The notes under the pieces were generated by a model, which was given only the letters and a program-made list of their open reading frames with translations, ran no database searches and was not told the origin of the DNA. This document shows positions 1 through 8,206 of a stretch of DNA of 44,908 nucleotides, piece by piece. Both the position numbers and the translations under genes were made by a program. Location: the NCBI RefSeq assembly GCF_945957345.1, contig NZ_CAMFKW010000044.1, positions 1 through 44,908 on the forward strand. The letters run 5' to 3'. Source of the stretch: an uncultured Allobosea sp. GTDB lineage: Bacteria > Pseudomonadota > Alphaproteobacteria > Rhizobiales > Beijerinckiaceae. Each line of letters starts with the position of its first letter. The first letter of the stretch is position 1.

Positions 1-320
1 AGGCCGAGGCGCTCGACGCGATGCTCGACGGCAAGGGGCTGAAGCTCGATGCCGTGCTCGAGCTCAAGGTCGACCAGACCAAGCTCGTCGACCGCATCGT
101 CCATCGCGCCGAAGAGGCGAAGGCGGCCGGGCAGCCGGTGCGCAAGGACGACGACCCGGAGGTCTTCAAGACCCGGCTCGAGGCCTATAACCGCGATACC
201 GCAGTGGTCGCTCCCTATTACGAGAAGCGCGGCCAGCTGACGGCGATCGACGGCATGCAGCCGATCGACAGCGTTTCGCAGGCGATCACCGACGCGCTTT
301 CGGTGGCGGCTCAGGGCTGA
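1..320 (+). CDS. adk: Adenylate kinase, C-terminal part (5' end outside window)
   Basis: This is the last ~105 residues of adenylate kinase (ATP + AMP to 2 ADP, cytoplasmic). The reading frame is open from the left edge, so the visible first Met (position 21) is internal. The visible part reads AEALDAML then LDAVLELKVD, RIVHRAEE and a C-terminal segment with RLEAYNRDTAVVAPYYEKRG, which matches the end of the LID region and the CORE C-terminus of bacterial Adk. The LID insertion looks short (no four-Cys zinc site in the visible part), as is usual in alphaproteobacteria. Adk normally lies between secY and rpsM in this order; here another gene separates it from rpsM. A hairpin terminator follows the stop codon. 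Confidence 0.93.
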   Translation, partial: AEALDAMLDGKGLKLDAVLELKVDQTKLVDRIVHRAEEAKAAGQPVRKDDDPEVFKTRLEAYNRDTAVVAPYYEKRGQLTAIDGMQPIDSVSQAITDALSVAAQG

Positions 321-345
321 TCGGCTCTCCAGCATCATACATTCG

Positions 346-380
346 AACCCGGGCGGACCTGACGGTCCGTCCGGGTTTCT
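346..380 (+). terminator. Rho-independent terminator after adk
   Basis: A 14-bp stem, AACCCGGGCGGACC with GGTCCGTCCGGGTT (one G-U pair), closes a TGAC loop and runs into TTTCTCGTTT. It lies 25 nt after the adk stop, so it should separate the secY-adk transcript from the substrate-binding protein gene. Confidence 0.8.
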
Positions 381-559
381 CGTTTCGGCGGTGCGCTTTT
401 GCGCGGATGCCTTTGCCTTTTCTCGGTCCGCCCGTGCGTTGACAGGCCAGTGCCCGGCAGATGTGCTGGAGGCCAATCCGCGCGAAGCGGTGGCAAGCAT
501 CCGTCGACCGGGAGGCGAAGCGGCTTTCCAGGTCCGGAGGCAGGACAGGGAGCAGGCGC

Positions 560-1759
560 ATGACGAGGTTTGGAGCGTTGCTGGTCGCGAGCACGCTGGC
601 GCTGATGCCGGCGGCGGCGCGGGCACAGGACGCGGTGAAGATCGGCATCCTCAACGACCAGTCGGGCAATTATGCCGAATTCGGCGGCCTCGGTTCGGTC
701 GAGGCCGCGAAGATGGCGATCGAGGATTTCGGCGGTTCCGTGCTGGGCAAGCCTATCGAGATCGTCTCCGCCGACCACCAGAACAAGCCGGATATCGCCG
801 TCGGGCTGGCGCGGCGCTGGTACGATGTGGATGGCGTCACCGCGATCGCGGACCTCACCAACTCCGCCGTTGCGCTGGGCGTGGCCGGCATCGCCAGGGA
901 AAAGCAGAAGATCGCGCTCTATAATGGCCCGGCGACGACGCGCCTCTTCAACGAGGACTGCACGGCGACCGGCTTCATGTGGACCTTCGACACCGCGACC
1001 TCGGCCAAGGGCACGGCGGTTTCGGTGCTGCGCGAAGGCGGCGACAGCTGGTACATCATCGCCGCCGACTACGCCTTCGGCCATCAGCTCACCGCCGACA
1101 TCGAGACGATCGTGAAGGCCAATGGCGGCAAGACGCTGGGCGCGGTGCGTGCGCCGCTGGGCACGCCGGACTTTTCCTCCTTCCTGCTGCAGGCGCAGGC
1201 CTCCAAGGCCAAGATCGTCGCCTTCGCCAATGCCGGCACCGACACGATCAACTCGATCAAGCAGGCGGGCGAGTTCGGCCTGGTCGATGGCGGCCAGAAG
1301 CTCGCAGCGATGGTCGTGGTGCTGAGCGACGTTCACGGGCTCGGCCTCGACAAGGCCAAGGGGCTGATCACCACCACTGCCTATTACCACGACGCCGACA
1401 AGCCGAGCCGCGACTTCGCCGACCGCTACATGGCGCGGACCAAGAAGATGCCGGGCATGATTCAGGCCAGCGTCTATTCCTCGGTGCTGCACTATCTCAA
1501 GGCGGTGAAGGCAGCCGGCACGGCGGCCGGCCCTGCGGTCGCGGCGAAGATGAAGGAGATGCCGGTCGAGGATTTCTACGCGCCGGGCGCGAAGGTCCGC
1601 GAGGACGGCCGGCTGATGAACGACATGCTGCTGGTCGAGGTGAAGAAGCCGGCCGAATCGAAGGCGCCGTGGGATTACTTCAAGGTCGTCCGCAAGATCC
1701 CGGCGGCCGAGATCATCGCGCCACTCTCGGAGAGCAAGTGCAGTCTGGTGAAGAAATAG
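560..1759 (+). CDS. Branched-chain amino acid type ABC transporter substrate-binding protein
   Basis: A 399-residue periplasmic ligand-binding protein of the Peripla_BP_6 (LivK-like) family. The chosen ATG has AGGGAG about 7 nt upstream and is followed by a typical Sec signal peptide ending in AAARA-QDAVKIG; the frame is open further upstream but without a signal sequence. The mature protein starts VKIGILNDQSGNYAEFGG, the family hallmark, and contains AMVVVLSDVHGLGLDKAKG in the second lobe. Related proteins in this order often bind amides, urea or aromatic acids; the ligand cannot be read from sequence. No permease or ATPase gene is next to it, so it is an orphan binding protein. It sits between adk and rpsM, which are normally adjacent. 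A possible TTGACA -35 lies at 439-444, but the -10 is poor. Confidence 0.87.
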   Translation: MTRFGALLVASTLALMPAAARAQDAVKIGILNDQSGNYAEFGGLGSVEAAKMAIEDFGGSVLGKPIEIVSADHQNKPDIAVGLARRWYDVDGVTAIADLTNSAVALGVAGIAREKQKIALYNGPATTRLFNEDCTATGFMWTFDTATSAKGTAVSVLREGGDSWYIIAADYAFGHQLTADIETIVKANGGKTLGAVRAPLGTPDFSSFLLQAQASKAKIVAFANAGTDTINSIKQAGEFGLVDGGQKLAAMVVVLSDVHGLGLDKAKGLITTTAYYHDADKPSRDFADRYMARTKKMPGMIQASVYSSVLHYLKAVKAAGTAAGPAVAAKMKEMPVEDFYAPGAKVREDGRLMNDMLLVEVKKPAESKAPWDYFKVVRKIPAAEIIAPLSESKCSLVKK

Positions 1760-2119
1760 GGCGGGGTGCCTGCGCCGGAAGGCCGTCATGCCGGATCGAC
1801 GCGGCGTCGCCACTTGCCCGGAATGACGAAGCACCCTATATGGCAATCGCGGCTACCGCCTTGACCTCGCAGTGCTTCGGCCGCTTCATGGCCTTGGCAT
1901 GTTTCTTGGTTGCGACGGGTTGACTCGTTGCGCCCAACCCGTTAACGAGCCGCCATCCGGTTTCATGGGAGCGATGCCGTTGCCTTCGCGAGAAGGGACG
2001 ACGTCGCATTATCGCGTGGAGCCGTTCAACGTCCTGCATGAGCCGGCCTCCACCGGACGCGGGATTTTTCCCACCGCCGGGGTGCCATCGGGTGCTTCGG
2101 CCGACATGGAGATGAGACC
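1760..2119. other. 360-bp intergenic region before rpsM
   Basis: No gene is supported here. The left part holds a short palindromic repeat remnant (1785-1827). The right part must carry the rpsM leader and probably the promoter of the alpha operon, because adk ends in a terminator and the binding protein is unrelated to translation. The rpsM ribosome binding site GGAG is at 2108-2111, 8 nt before the ATG. I see no convincing -35/-10 pair. Confidence 0.5.
1785..1827. repeat. Short GTCAT...ATGAC palindromic repeat (truncated copy)
   Basis: It begins GTCATGCCGG and ends CCGGAATGAC, with a small internal GACGCGGCGTC palindrome. The ends match those of the longer repeats at 11701, 12617 and 35529, so this looks like an internally deleted member of the same dispersed family. 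Confidence 0.55.
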
Positions 2120-2488
2120 ATGGCTCGTATCGCGGGCGTCAACATTCCCACCGGCAAGCGCGTCGTCATCGGCCTGCAGTACATCCACGGCATTGGCGCG
2201 GCCAAGGCCCAGGAGATCGTCGAGAAGGTCGGCATCGCGCCGGAGCGCCGCGTCAACCAGCTGACCGACGCCGAAGTCCTGCAGATCCGCGAGACGATCG
2301 ACCGCGACTACCTCGTCGAGGGCGACCTGCGCCGCGAAGTCTCGATGAACATCAAGCGCCTGATGGACCTCGGCTGCTATCGCGGCCTGCGTCATCGCCG
2401 CTCGCTGCCGGTCCGCGGCCAGCGCACGCACACCAACGCCCGCACCCGCAAGGGCAAGGCGAAGCCGATCGCCGGCAAGAAGAAGTGA
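2120..2488 (+). CDS. rpsM: 30S ribosomal protein S13
   Basis: Full-length S13 (122 residues), a head protein of the small subunit that contacts the P-site tRNA and forms intersubunit bridges with the 50S. It starts [20 protein letters not shown] and has the helix-two-turn-helix region with [13 protein letters not shown]. The C-terminus is basic and carries the [17 protein letters not shown] signature. GGAG lies 8 nt upstream of the ATG. It is the first gene of the alpha operon block rpsM-rpsK-rpoA-rplQ. Confidence 0.98.
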   Translation: MARIAGVNIPTGKRVVIGLQYIHGIGAAKAQEIVEKVGIAPERRVNQLTDAEVLQIRETIDRDYLVEGDLRREVSMNIKRLMDLGCYRGLRHRRSLPVRGQRTHTNARTRKGKAKPIAGKKK

Positions 2489-2491
2489 TTT

Positions 2492-2517
2492 CGGCGGGCC
2501 GGTAATCCGGCCCGCCG
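2492..2517 (+). promoter_or_regulatory. Perfect GC hairpin in the rpsM-rpsK gap
   Basis: An 11-bp perfect stem, CGGCGGGCCGG and CCGGCCCGCCG, around a TAAT loop, starting 3 nt after the rpsM stop. No U-run follows, so it is not a standard terminator; a role in mRNA processing or stability is possible. Confidence 0.6.
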
Positions 2518-2603
2518 TCTATACGCCGGCCGGTCCGCTCACGGGCCGCCGGCATCCCCAGCGCCTGGCATGACGGGCGCGCCTGAAGGATGGAAGAAGA
2601 GAT

Positions 2604-2993
2604 ATGGCCAAGGAAGCCCAGCGCGTCCGTCGTCGCGAACGCAAGAACATCGTCTCCGGCGTCGCGCATGTGAACGCCTCGTTCAACAACACCATGATCA
2701 CCATCACCGACGCGCAGGGCAATACGATCTCGTGGTCGTCGGCCGGTACGATGGGCTTCAAGGGCTCGCGCAAGTCGACCCCCTACGCCGCCCAGGTCGC
2801 CGCCGAGGACGCCGCCCGCAAGGCTGCCGAGCATGGCATGCGCACCCTCGAGGTCGAGGTGACCGGTCCGGGTTCGGGCCGCGAGTCGGCTCTTCGCGCT
2901 CTCCAGGCCGCGGGTTTCACCGTGACCTCGATCCGCGACGTGACGCCGATCCCGCACAATGGCTGCCGTCCGCGCAAGCGCCGTCGCGTCTGA
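2604..2993 (+). CDS. rpsK: 30S ribosomal protein S11
   Basis: Full-length S11 (129 residues), a platform protein of the 30S subunit near the E site. It contains [29 protein letters not shown] and the C-terminal [18 protein letters not shown], all standard for S11. The ATG at 2604 gives the normal family length; an in-frame extension further upstream would cover the intergenic hairpin and is not credible. Second gene of the alpha operon. Confidence 0.98.
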   Translation: MAKEAQRVRRRERKNIVSGVAHVNASFNNTMITITDAQGNTISWSSAGTMGFKGSRKSTPYAAQVAAEDAARKAAEHGMRTLEVEVTGPGSGRESALRALQAAGFTVTSIRDVTPIPHNGCRPRKRRRV

Positions 2994-3015
2994 CGCCTGA
3001 CTTGGTAAGCCTCAG

Positions 3016-3037
3016 GGCGCCCGCAGGGGCGGGCGCC
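3016..3037 (+). promoter_or_regulatory. Perfect GC hairpin in the rpsK-rpoA gap
   Basis: A 9-bp stem, GGCGCCCGC and GCGGGCGCC, with an AGGG loop, 22 nt after the rpsK stop and without a U-run. It is equivalent in place to the hairpins in the two other gaps of this operon. Confidence 0.55.
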
Positions 3038-3088
3038 TGTCCGGGGCGGCGGTGGCCGCCAGAAGAATTCAGCACCAGGAGTGCGGTC

Positions 3089-4105
3089 GTGATCAGCAAG
3101 AACTGGCAGGATCTTTCCAAGCCGAACAAGCTCGAAGTGAAGGTCGGAGACGACCCGAAACGTCAGGCGACTGTGGTTGCGCGTCCGCTCGAGCGCGGCT
3201 TCGGCATGACGCTCGGCAATGCGCTCCGTCGCGTGCTGCTGTCGTCGCTCCAGGGCGCGGCCGTGACCGCCGTCCAGATCGACGGCGTTCTCCACGAGTT
3301 CTCCTCGATTCCTGGCGTCCGTGAGGACGTCACCGACATCGTCCTCAACATCAAGGCCGTCGCGGTCAAGATGCAGGGCGAGGGCCCGAAGCGCATGACC
3401 CTGCGCAAGTCCGGCCCGGGCACCGTCACCGCCGGCGACATCAACACCATCGGCGACGTGTCGATCCTGAACCCCGACCTCGTGCTCTGCACGCTGGATG
3501 ACGGGGCCGAGATCCGCATGGAGTTCACGGTCAACACCGGCAAGGGCTATGTGCCGGCCGAGCAGAACCGCCCCGAGGACGCGCCGATCGGCCTGATCCC
3601 GGTCGACAGCCTGTACTCGCCGGTCAAGAAGGTCTCCTACCGCGTCGAGAACACCCGCGAGGGCCAGAACCTCGACAAGGACTCGCTGACGCTGGCGATC
3701 GAGACCAATGGCTCGGTCACCCCCGAGGACGCGCTGGCGCTCGCCGCCCGCATCCTGCAGGACCAGCTCGCGGTGTTCATCACCTTCGAGGAGCCGCGCA
3801 AGGAAGAGGCCGTCTCGACCGCGCCGCAGCTGCCCTTCAACCCGGCGCTGCTCAAGAAGGTCGACGAGCTCGAGCTTTCGGTCCGCTCGGCGAACTGCCT
3901 CAAGAACGACAACATCGTCTATATCGGCGACCTCATCCAGAAGTCCGAGGGCGAGATGCTGCGCACCCCGAACTTCGGCCGCAAGTCGCTGAACGAGATC
4001 AAGGAAGTGCTCGCCACCATGGGCCTGCACCTGGGCATGGATGTCCAGGGCTGGCCGCCGGAGAACATCGAAGAGCTCGCGAAGCGCTTCGAGGAGCACT
4101 ACTGA
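3089..4105 (+). CDS. rpoA: DNA-directed RNA polymerase subunit alpha
   Basis: 338 residues, the usual alphaproteobacterial length. The start is GTG at 3089, seven nt after AGGAG at 3077-3081, giving an N-terminus (M)[16 protein letters not shown] that matches other members of the order. The N-terminal domain (about 1-235) carries the dimerisation segment [19 protein letters not shown] and ends in the 50-residue linker; the C-terminal domain (about 255-325) has [14 protein letters not shown] and [14 protein letters not shown], the surface that contacts UP elements and activators. The subunit nucleates core enzyme assembly. It is co-transcribed with rpsM, rpsK and rplQ by arrangement. Confidence 0.97.
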   Translation: MISKNWQDLSKPNKLEVKVGDDPKRQATVVARPLERGFGMTLGNALRRVLLSSLQGAAVTAVQIDGVLHEFSSIPGVREDVTDIVLNIKAVAVKMQGEGPKRMTLRKSGPGTVTAGDINTIGDVSILNPDLVLCTLDDGAEIRMEFTVNTGKGYVPAEQNRPEDAPIGLIPVDSLYSPVKKVSYRVENTREGQNLDKDSLTLAIETNGSVTPEDALALAARILQDQLAVFITFEEPRKEEAVSTAPQLPFNPALLKKVDELELSVRSANCLKNDNIVYIGDLIQKSEGEMLRTPNFGRKSLNEIKEVLATMGLHLGMDVQGWPPENIEELAKRFEEHY

Positions 4106-4112
4106 GTTTGAC

Positions 4113-4160
4113 GGCGCGGGAGGCATCCCGCGCCAACCCCGCCCGGCTCATCCGAGCCGG
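4113..4160 (+). promoter_or_regulatory. Two GC hairpins in the rpoA-rplQ gap
   Basis: The first is GGCGCGGGA/TCCCGCGCC (9 bp, loop GGCA, 4113-4134); the second is CCGGCTC/GAGCCGG (7 bp, loop ATCC, 4143-4160). Neither is followed by a U-run. They continue the pattern of one or more hairpins in every gap of this operon. Confidence 0.55.
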
Positions 4161-4218
4161 AGCATAACGAACGGTCGTTCCGTGGCACGGCGGCCGTAAT
4201 CAACGAAGGAGCCAAACA

Positions 4219-4635
4219 ATGCGTCACGGTTTCCGCGGTCGTCGTTTCAACCGCTCGGCCGAGCATCGCCAGGCGATGTTCGCCAACATGGCCCAGGCCC
4301 TGATCAAGCACGAGCAGATCACCACCACGCTGCCGAAGGCCAAGGACCTGCGTCCGGTCGTCGAGAAGCTGATCACCCTCGGCAAGCGCGGCGACCTGCA
4401 TGCCCGCCGTCAGGCGATCGCGCAGATCAAGGATGTCGAGCTCGTCGGCAAGCTCTTCGCGGTCCTCGGCCCGCGCTACAAGGAGCGCAACGGCGGCTAT
4501 CTCCGCATCATGAAGGCGGGCTTCCGCTTCGGCGACAACGCCCCGATGGCGATCATCGAGTTCGTCGACCGCGACGTCGAGGCCAAGGGCAAGGATTCCG
4601 GCCCGGTCTTCACGGCTGAAGACGAAGCCGCCTGA
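4219..4635 (+). CDS. rplQ: 50S ribosomal protein L17
   Basis: L17 of 138 residues, a large-subunit protein near the peptide exit. It starts [20 protein letters not shown] and contains [16 protein letters not shown] and [20 protein letters not shown], typical of the family. The C-terminal tail after about residue 118 is a short acidic extension common in alphaproteobacteria. It is the last gene of the alpha operon, followed by a strong terminator. Confidence 0.98.
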   Translation: MRHGFRGRRFNRSAEHRQAMFANMAQALIKHEQITTTLPKAKDLRPVVEKLITLGKRGDLHARRQAIAQIKDVELVGKLFAVLGPRYKERNGGYLRIMKAGFRFGDNAPMAIIEFVDRDVEAKGKDSGPVFTAEDEAA

Positions 4636-4658
4636 TCGGCTTCATCCGACTGAATTGG

Positions 4659-4688
4659 AAAAGGCGGCCTTCGCGGGCCGCCTTTTTC
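4659..4688 (+). terminator. Rho-independent terminator of the alpha operon
   Basis: A 9-bp stem, AAGGCGGCC and GGCCGCCTT, around TTCGCG, ends in TTTTTCTTT on the plus strand; an A-run on the 5' side could extend it. It lies 24 nt after the rplQ stop and faces the convergent BLUF gene. Confidence 0.9.
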
Positions 4689-4715
4689 TTTGCCTCGTTG
4701 GTGGCCGGAATTGCT

Positions 4716-5135
4716 TCAGGCCGGCCGCCCTGCCAGCTCTCCTGCGAGATCGACGAGCGTCTCCAGCGGTTGGGCATGGAGATCGTTCTCCGGCGTGACG
4801 CCGTAGAGGCCGAAGATGAAGCCGGTCGTCTCGTCGCGCTCGGCAATGCCCATGGCCCAGCCGGGGAAGGAGCGGGCCGCGATCGGTTCCTCGATCAGCA
4901 GCCGAACAGCCGCATGGCGCGGATCCATCACGATCCGGCCATAGGTTTCCGTTACGTTGTCTTGCTGCCCTTCCAACACCTGCGCGAAGGCCCTGTCCGT
5001 CGCCAGCAGGAAGCCGGTGATGCCGTTCTGGCCGTTGAAGCGGCGGGCGCTTGCCAGCGTCCTGTCGAGTTCGGCGCGGCGATTGGCGTCGACGAGGCGG
5101 CTCTCGCTGGCGTACACAAGCCGAATCAGGCTCAT
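4716..5135 (-). CDS. Short BLUF-domain blue-light sensor
   Basis: 139 residues that are almost entirely a BLUF (sensor of blue light using FAD) domain. The residues known to form the flavin switch are present: Tyr8 in RLVYAS, Asn34 in RRFN, Gln52 in FAQVLEG, plus Trp93 and Met95 in PGWAMG. Other family features are GITGFLLA and MDPRHAAVRLL. After about residue 105 there is only a short helical tail, so it belongs to the short class (like PixD/BlrB) that must signal through a partner. No EAL, GGDEF or cyclase domain is fused or adjacent. The gene is monocistronic, convergent with rplQ, divergent from the Do protease. Start chosen at the ATG giving MSLIRLVYAS, the usual N-terminus. Confidence 0.92.
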   Translation of the reverse strand: MSLIRLVYASESRLVDANRRAELDRTLASARRFNGQNGITGFLLATDRAFAQVLEGQQDNVTETYGRIVMDPRHAAVRLLIEEPIAARSFPGWAMGIAERDETTGFIFGLYGVTPENDLHAQPLETLVDLAGELAGRPA

Positions 5136-5282
5136 CCTGCTCTTCCTATCCGGCCAGGAAAGGCCATATCGGGTTGGGTATGCCGCTGCGGGAACCGCAG
5201 GGCGTTACATGGGTATAGCGGGTGCCACGCCTGAACGGGAAACTCCGTGCCGGCGCTTTTTTGTTTCTGAACGAGGATGAGC

Positions 5283-6719
5283 ATGATCCACCGTCCCGCA
5301 CCATATCGGAAGAGCTTGGCTGCGGCCGCCCTTGCCGGCGCGCTGATGGCAGGCGGGGCGCCGTGGCCGGCGTTCGGCCAGGCGCGGCAAGTGCCCGAGA
5401 CGCGCGAGCAGGTGACGCTCTCCTTCGCGCCGCTGGTCAAGCAGACGCAGGCCGCGGTCGTGAACGTCTATGGCGCGCGCGTCGAGAAGCGTCCGCAGAA
5501 CCCCTTTATGGACGACCCGTTCTTCCGCCGCTTCTTCGGCGATGGCGGCTTCGGCGTGCCGCGCGAGCGGGTGCAGCGTTCGCTCGGCTCGGGCGTGATC
5601 GTCGATGCCGGCGCCGGCCTCGTGGTGACGAACAACCACGTCATCGAGAACATGAGCGAAGTGAAGGTGGCCTTCGCCGACAAGCGCGAGGTCGAGGCCA
5701 CGATCCTGTTGCGCGATCCGCGCACCGATCTCGCCGTGCTCAAGCTTGCCGATGCCAAGAACCTGACGGCTATCGAGCTGGCCGATACCGACGAACTCCA
5801 GGTCGGCGATATCGTGCTCGCGATGGGCAACCCCTTCGGCGTCGGCCAGACGGTGACGCAGGGCATCGTTTCGGCGCTGGCGCGTACGCAGATCGGCGTC
5901 GGCGATGCGCAGTCCTTCATCCAGACCGACGCGGCGATCAATCCCGGCAATTCGGGCGGCGCGCTGATCGACATGAAGGGGCGCGTCGTCGGCATCAACA
6001 CGGCGATCTATTCGCGCTCCGGCGGCAGCGTCGGCATCGGCTTCGCCATCCCCTCGGCGATGGTGCGCCTCGTCGTCGACAGCGCCAAGGCCGGCGTCAA
6101 GACGGTCAAGCGCCCCTGGTTCGGCGCACGGCTGCAGATTCTGACGGCAGACGTCGCCGACGGGCTCGGGCTCGACCGCCCCGCGGGCTCGGTCGTTGCC
6201 AGCGTCGTCGAGAAGGGGCCGGCCGATCAGGCTGGCTTGAAGCGCTCGGATGTCATTCTCTCGGTCGACGGTTTCGCGGTCGATGACCCCGAATCCTTCG
6301 GCTATCGCTTCGCGACGCGGCCGATCGGCGGCACGACGATGCTGACTGTCCTGCGCGGCGGCAAGCGTATCTCGATTCCCGTGAAGCTGGTCGCGGCGCC
6401 CGAGACCCGGCCGCGCGAAATGGTCAAGCTCACGAGCCGTTCGCCGCTCGCCGGCCTGACCGTCGGCAACATGTCGCCGGCTCTGGCCGAGGAGCTCTCG
6501 GTCGACACCGGCAACGAGGGCGTAGTCGTCAGTGAGGTCGAAGAGGGCAGCACCGCTGCCAACATCGGCTTCCAGAAGGGCGACATGATCAAGGCGCTGA
6601 ACGGTGAGCAGATGAACACGTCGCGCGAGGTCGAAGCGATCCTCAAGGATCGCAAGCGCGCCTGGGAGGTGACGATCATCCGCAACGGTCAGACGATCAC
6701 GTCGGTCTTCCCGGGGTGA
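5283..6719 (+). CDS. Do-family (DegP/DegQ-like) periplasmic serine protease
   Basis: About 478 residues with a Sec signal peptide ending ...PAFG-QARQVPE. The trypsin-like domain has the catalytic triad His119 (TNNHVI), Asp149 (RTDLAVLKL) and Ser224 (NPGNSGGAL). Two PDZ domains follow (about 275-360 and 385-470). The family degrades or chaperones misfolded envelope proteins. The LA-loop insert is present (PFMDDPFFRRFFGDGG). Of two close ATGs (5277 and 5283), 5283 has GAGG at a proper 6-nt spacing; the other has none. The stop overlaps the GTG start of rarA by 4 bp, implying translational coupling. A Do protease right after rplQ and before rarA is a common arrangement in this order. Confidence 0.93.
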   Translation: MIHRPAPYRKSLAAAALAGALMAGGAPWPAFGQARQVPETREQVTLSFAPLVKQTQAAVVNVYGARVEKRPQNPFMDDPFFRRFFGDGGFGVPRERVQRSLGSGVIVDAGAGLVVTNNHVIENMSEVKVAFADKREVEATILLRDPRTDLAVLKLADAKNLTAIELADTDELQVGDIVLAMGNPFGVGQTVTQGIVSALARTQIGVGDAQSFIQTDAAINPGNSGGALIDMKGRVVGINTAIYSRSGGSVGIGFAIPSAMVRLVVDSAKAGVKTVKRPWFGARLQILTADVADGLGLDRPAGSVVASVVEKGPADQAGLKRSDVILSVDGFAVDDPESFGYRFATRPIGGTTMLTVLRGGKRISIPVKLVAAPETRPREMVKLTSRSPLAGLTVGNMSPALAEELSVDTGNEGVVVSEVEEGSTAANIGFQKGDMIKALNGEQMNTSREVEAILKDRKRAWEVTIIRNGQTITSVFPG

Positions 6720-8023
6720 GCGACCTGTTTTCAGCCTCGGGGCTGGACAAGTCCGGCCCGCGGCCGCTTGCCGACCGCTTGCGGCCGACGACGCTCGCCG
6801 AGGTGGCGGGTCAGGAACATCTGACTGGGCCGGACGGCGCGCTGACCCGGCTCGTGGCCTCCGGGACGATCGGCAGCCTGATCTTCTGGGGGCCGCCCGG
6901 CACCGGCAAGACGACGGTAGCGCGGCTGCTCGCCGGGCTGGTCGATCTCGGCTTCGAGCAGATCAGCGCGATCTTCTCCGGCGTCGCCGATCTCAAGAAG
7001 GTGTTCGAGGCCGCGCGCGGGCGCCGCCTCGGCGGCCGGGGCACGCTGCTTTTCGTCGACGAGATCCATCGCTTCAACCGCGCCCAGCTCGACGCCTTCT
7101 TGCCCGTCATGGAAGACGGCACGATCACGCTGATCGGCGCCACGACCGAGAACCCGTCCTTCGCGCTCAATGCTGCTCTGCTGTCGCGGGCGCGCATGCT
7201 GACGTTCAAATCGCTGGACGAGGGCTCGCTGCTCTTCCTGCTCGGCCGGGCCGAGGTCCTGGAAGGCAAGGAGCTGCCGCTGACGCCGGAGGCGCGGCTC
7301 GCGTTGGCGCGCTTCGCCGATGGCGACGGGCGTGCTGTACTGACTCTGGCAGAGGAGATCTGGCGGGCGGCGAAACCCGGCGAGATCCTCGACGAGCACG
7401 GCTTGTCCGAAGTGATCCAGCGCCGCGCGCCGATCTACGACAAGGCACAGGACGGCCACTACAACCTGATCTCCGCCTTGCACAAGACGATCCGCGGCTC
7501 CGATCCCGATGCTGCGCTCTACTATTTCGCGCGCATGCTCGATGCCGGTGAGGACCCGCGTTTCCTGGCGCGCAGGCTGGTCCGGATGGCAGTGGAGGAT
7601 ATCGGGCTCGCCGATCCGCAGGCGCTGCTGCATGCGCGCGCCGCTGCGCAAACCTATGAGCAACTCGGCACGCCGGAAGGCGAGCTCGCGCTGGCCAATT
7701 GCGTGATCTACCTGGCGACCGCGCCGAAATCGAATGCCGCCTACACCGCCTACAAGGCGGCAGTGCGGGTGGCGAAGGAGCGGGGATCCCTGACGCCGCC
7801 CAAGACCATCCTCAACGCACCGACCAAGCTGATGCGCGAAGAGGGCTATGGCGCCGATTACGCCTATGATCATGACCAGCCCGATGCCTTTTCCGGGCAG
7901 AACTACTGGCCGGAGGTGCTCGGACGGCAGCGCTTCTACGATCCGCCGGAACGCGGTTTCGAGCGCGAGATCCGCAAGCGCCTGGAATACTGGGAACGGC
8001 TGCGGCAGGAGCGGGGGGAATAG
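6716..8023 (+). CDS. rarA: Replication-associated recombination protein A (RarA/MgsA AAA+ ATPase)
   Basis: 435 residues, full length. The AAA+ core has Walker A GPPGTGKTT (59-67), Walker B LLFVDEIH (111-118), sensor 1 GATTENPS (141-148) and the arginine-finger region LLSRAR. The C-terminal half carries the conserved HYNLISALHKTIRGSDPDAALYY segment and the KAAVRVAKE tetramerisation region. RarA acts on stalled replication forks and interacts with SSB. GTG start at 6716 overlaps the protease stop; the alternative downstream starts would cut the N-terminal SSB-binding/clamp region. Confidence 0.95.
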   Translation: MSDLFSASGLDKSGPRPLADRLRPTTLAEVAGQEHLTGPDGALTRLVASGTIGSLIFWGPPGTGKTTVARLLAGLVDLGFEQISAIFSGVADLKKVFEAARGRRLGGRGTLLFVDEIHRFNRAQLDAFLPVMEDGTITLIGATTENPSFALNAALLSRARMLTFKSLDEGSLLFLLGRAEVLEGKELPLTPEARLALARFADGDGRAVLTLAEEIWRAAKPGEILDEHGLSEVIQRRAPIYDKAQDGHYNLISALHKTIRGSDPDAALYYFARMLDAGEDPRFLARRLVRMAVEDIGLADPQALLHARAAAQTYEQLGTPEGELALANCVIYLATAPKSNAAYTAYKAAVRVAKERGSLTPPKTILNAPTKLMREEGYGADYAYDHDQPDAFSGQNYWPEVLGRQRFYDPPERGFEREIRKRLEYWERLRQERGE

Positions 8024-8025
8024 CG

Positions 8026-8199
8026 ATGCTGGCGCGCCTGCTCCTGATCGTGCCCTCGGTGATCGCGGGCTGGTTCGTTTCGAAGGACGATGTCTCCTAT
8101 TGGGTCGTCGCTTTCGCGATCGCGCTGGTCTTCATCGTGCTGACCATCGCCTTCGAGCTTTACGTGCATCCGCGGCTGAGGAGGCGCGGCGACTCGTAG
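8026..8199 (+). CDS. 57-residue two-helix membrane peptide
   Basis: A short ORF starting 2 nt after the rarA stop. The peptide begins MLARLLLIVPSVIAGWFV, has the short polar link SKDDVSYW, a second hydrophobic stretch VVAFAIALVFIVLTIAF and a basic tail ELYVHPRLRRRGDS. This predicts two transmembrane helices with a short loop. No family is recognised. The tight spacing to rarA, high third-position GC and clean membrane pattern support a real gene, but function is unknown. Confidence 0.65.
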   Translation: MLARLLLIVPSVIAGWFVSKDDVSYWVVAFAIALVFIVLTIAFELYVHPRLRRRGDS

Positions 8200-8206
8200 C
8201 CCGCTC

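Noticed and set aside
335..1846. Long minus-strand frame (503 residues) opposite the binding-protein gene
   Set aside because: It is rich in Arg, His, Leu and Asp with no family motif, and lies opposite a gene with clear signal peptide and domain. Such frames are a by-product of high-GC codon use.
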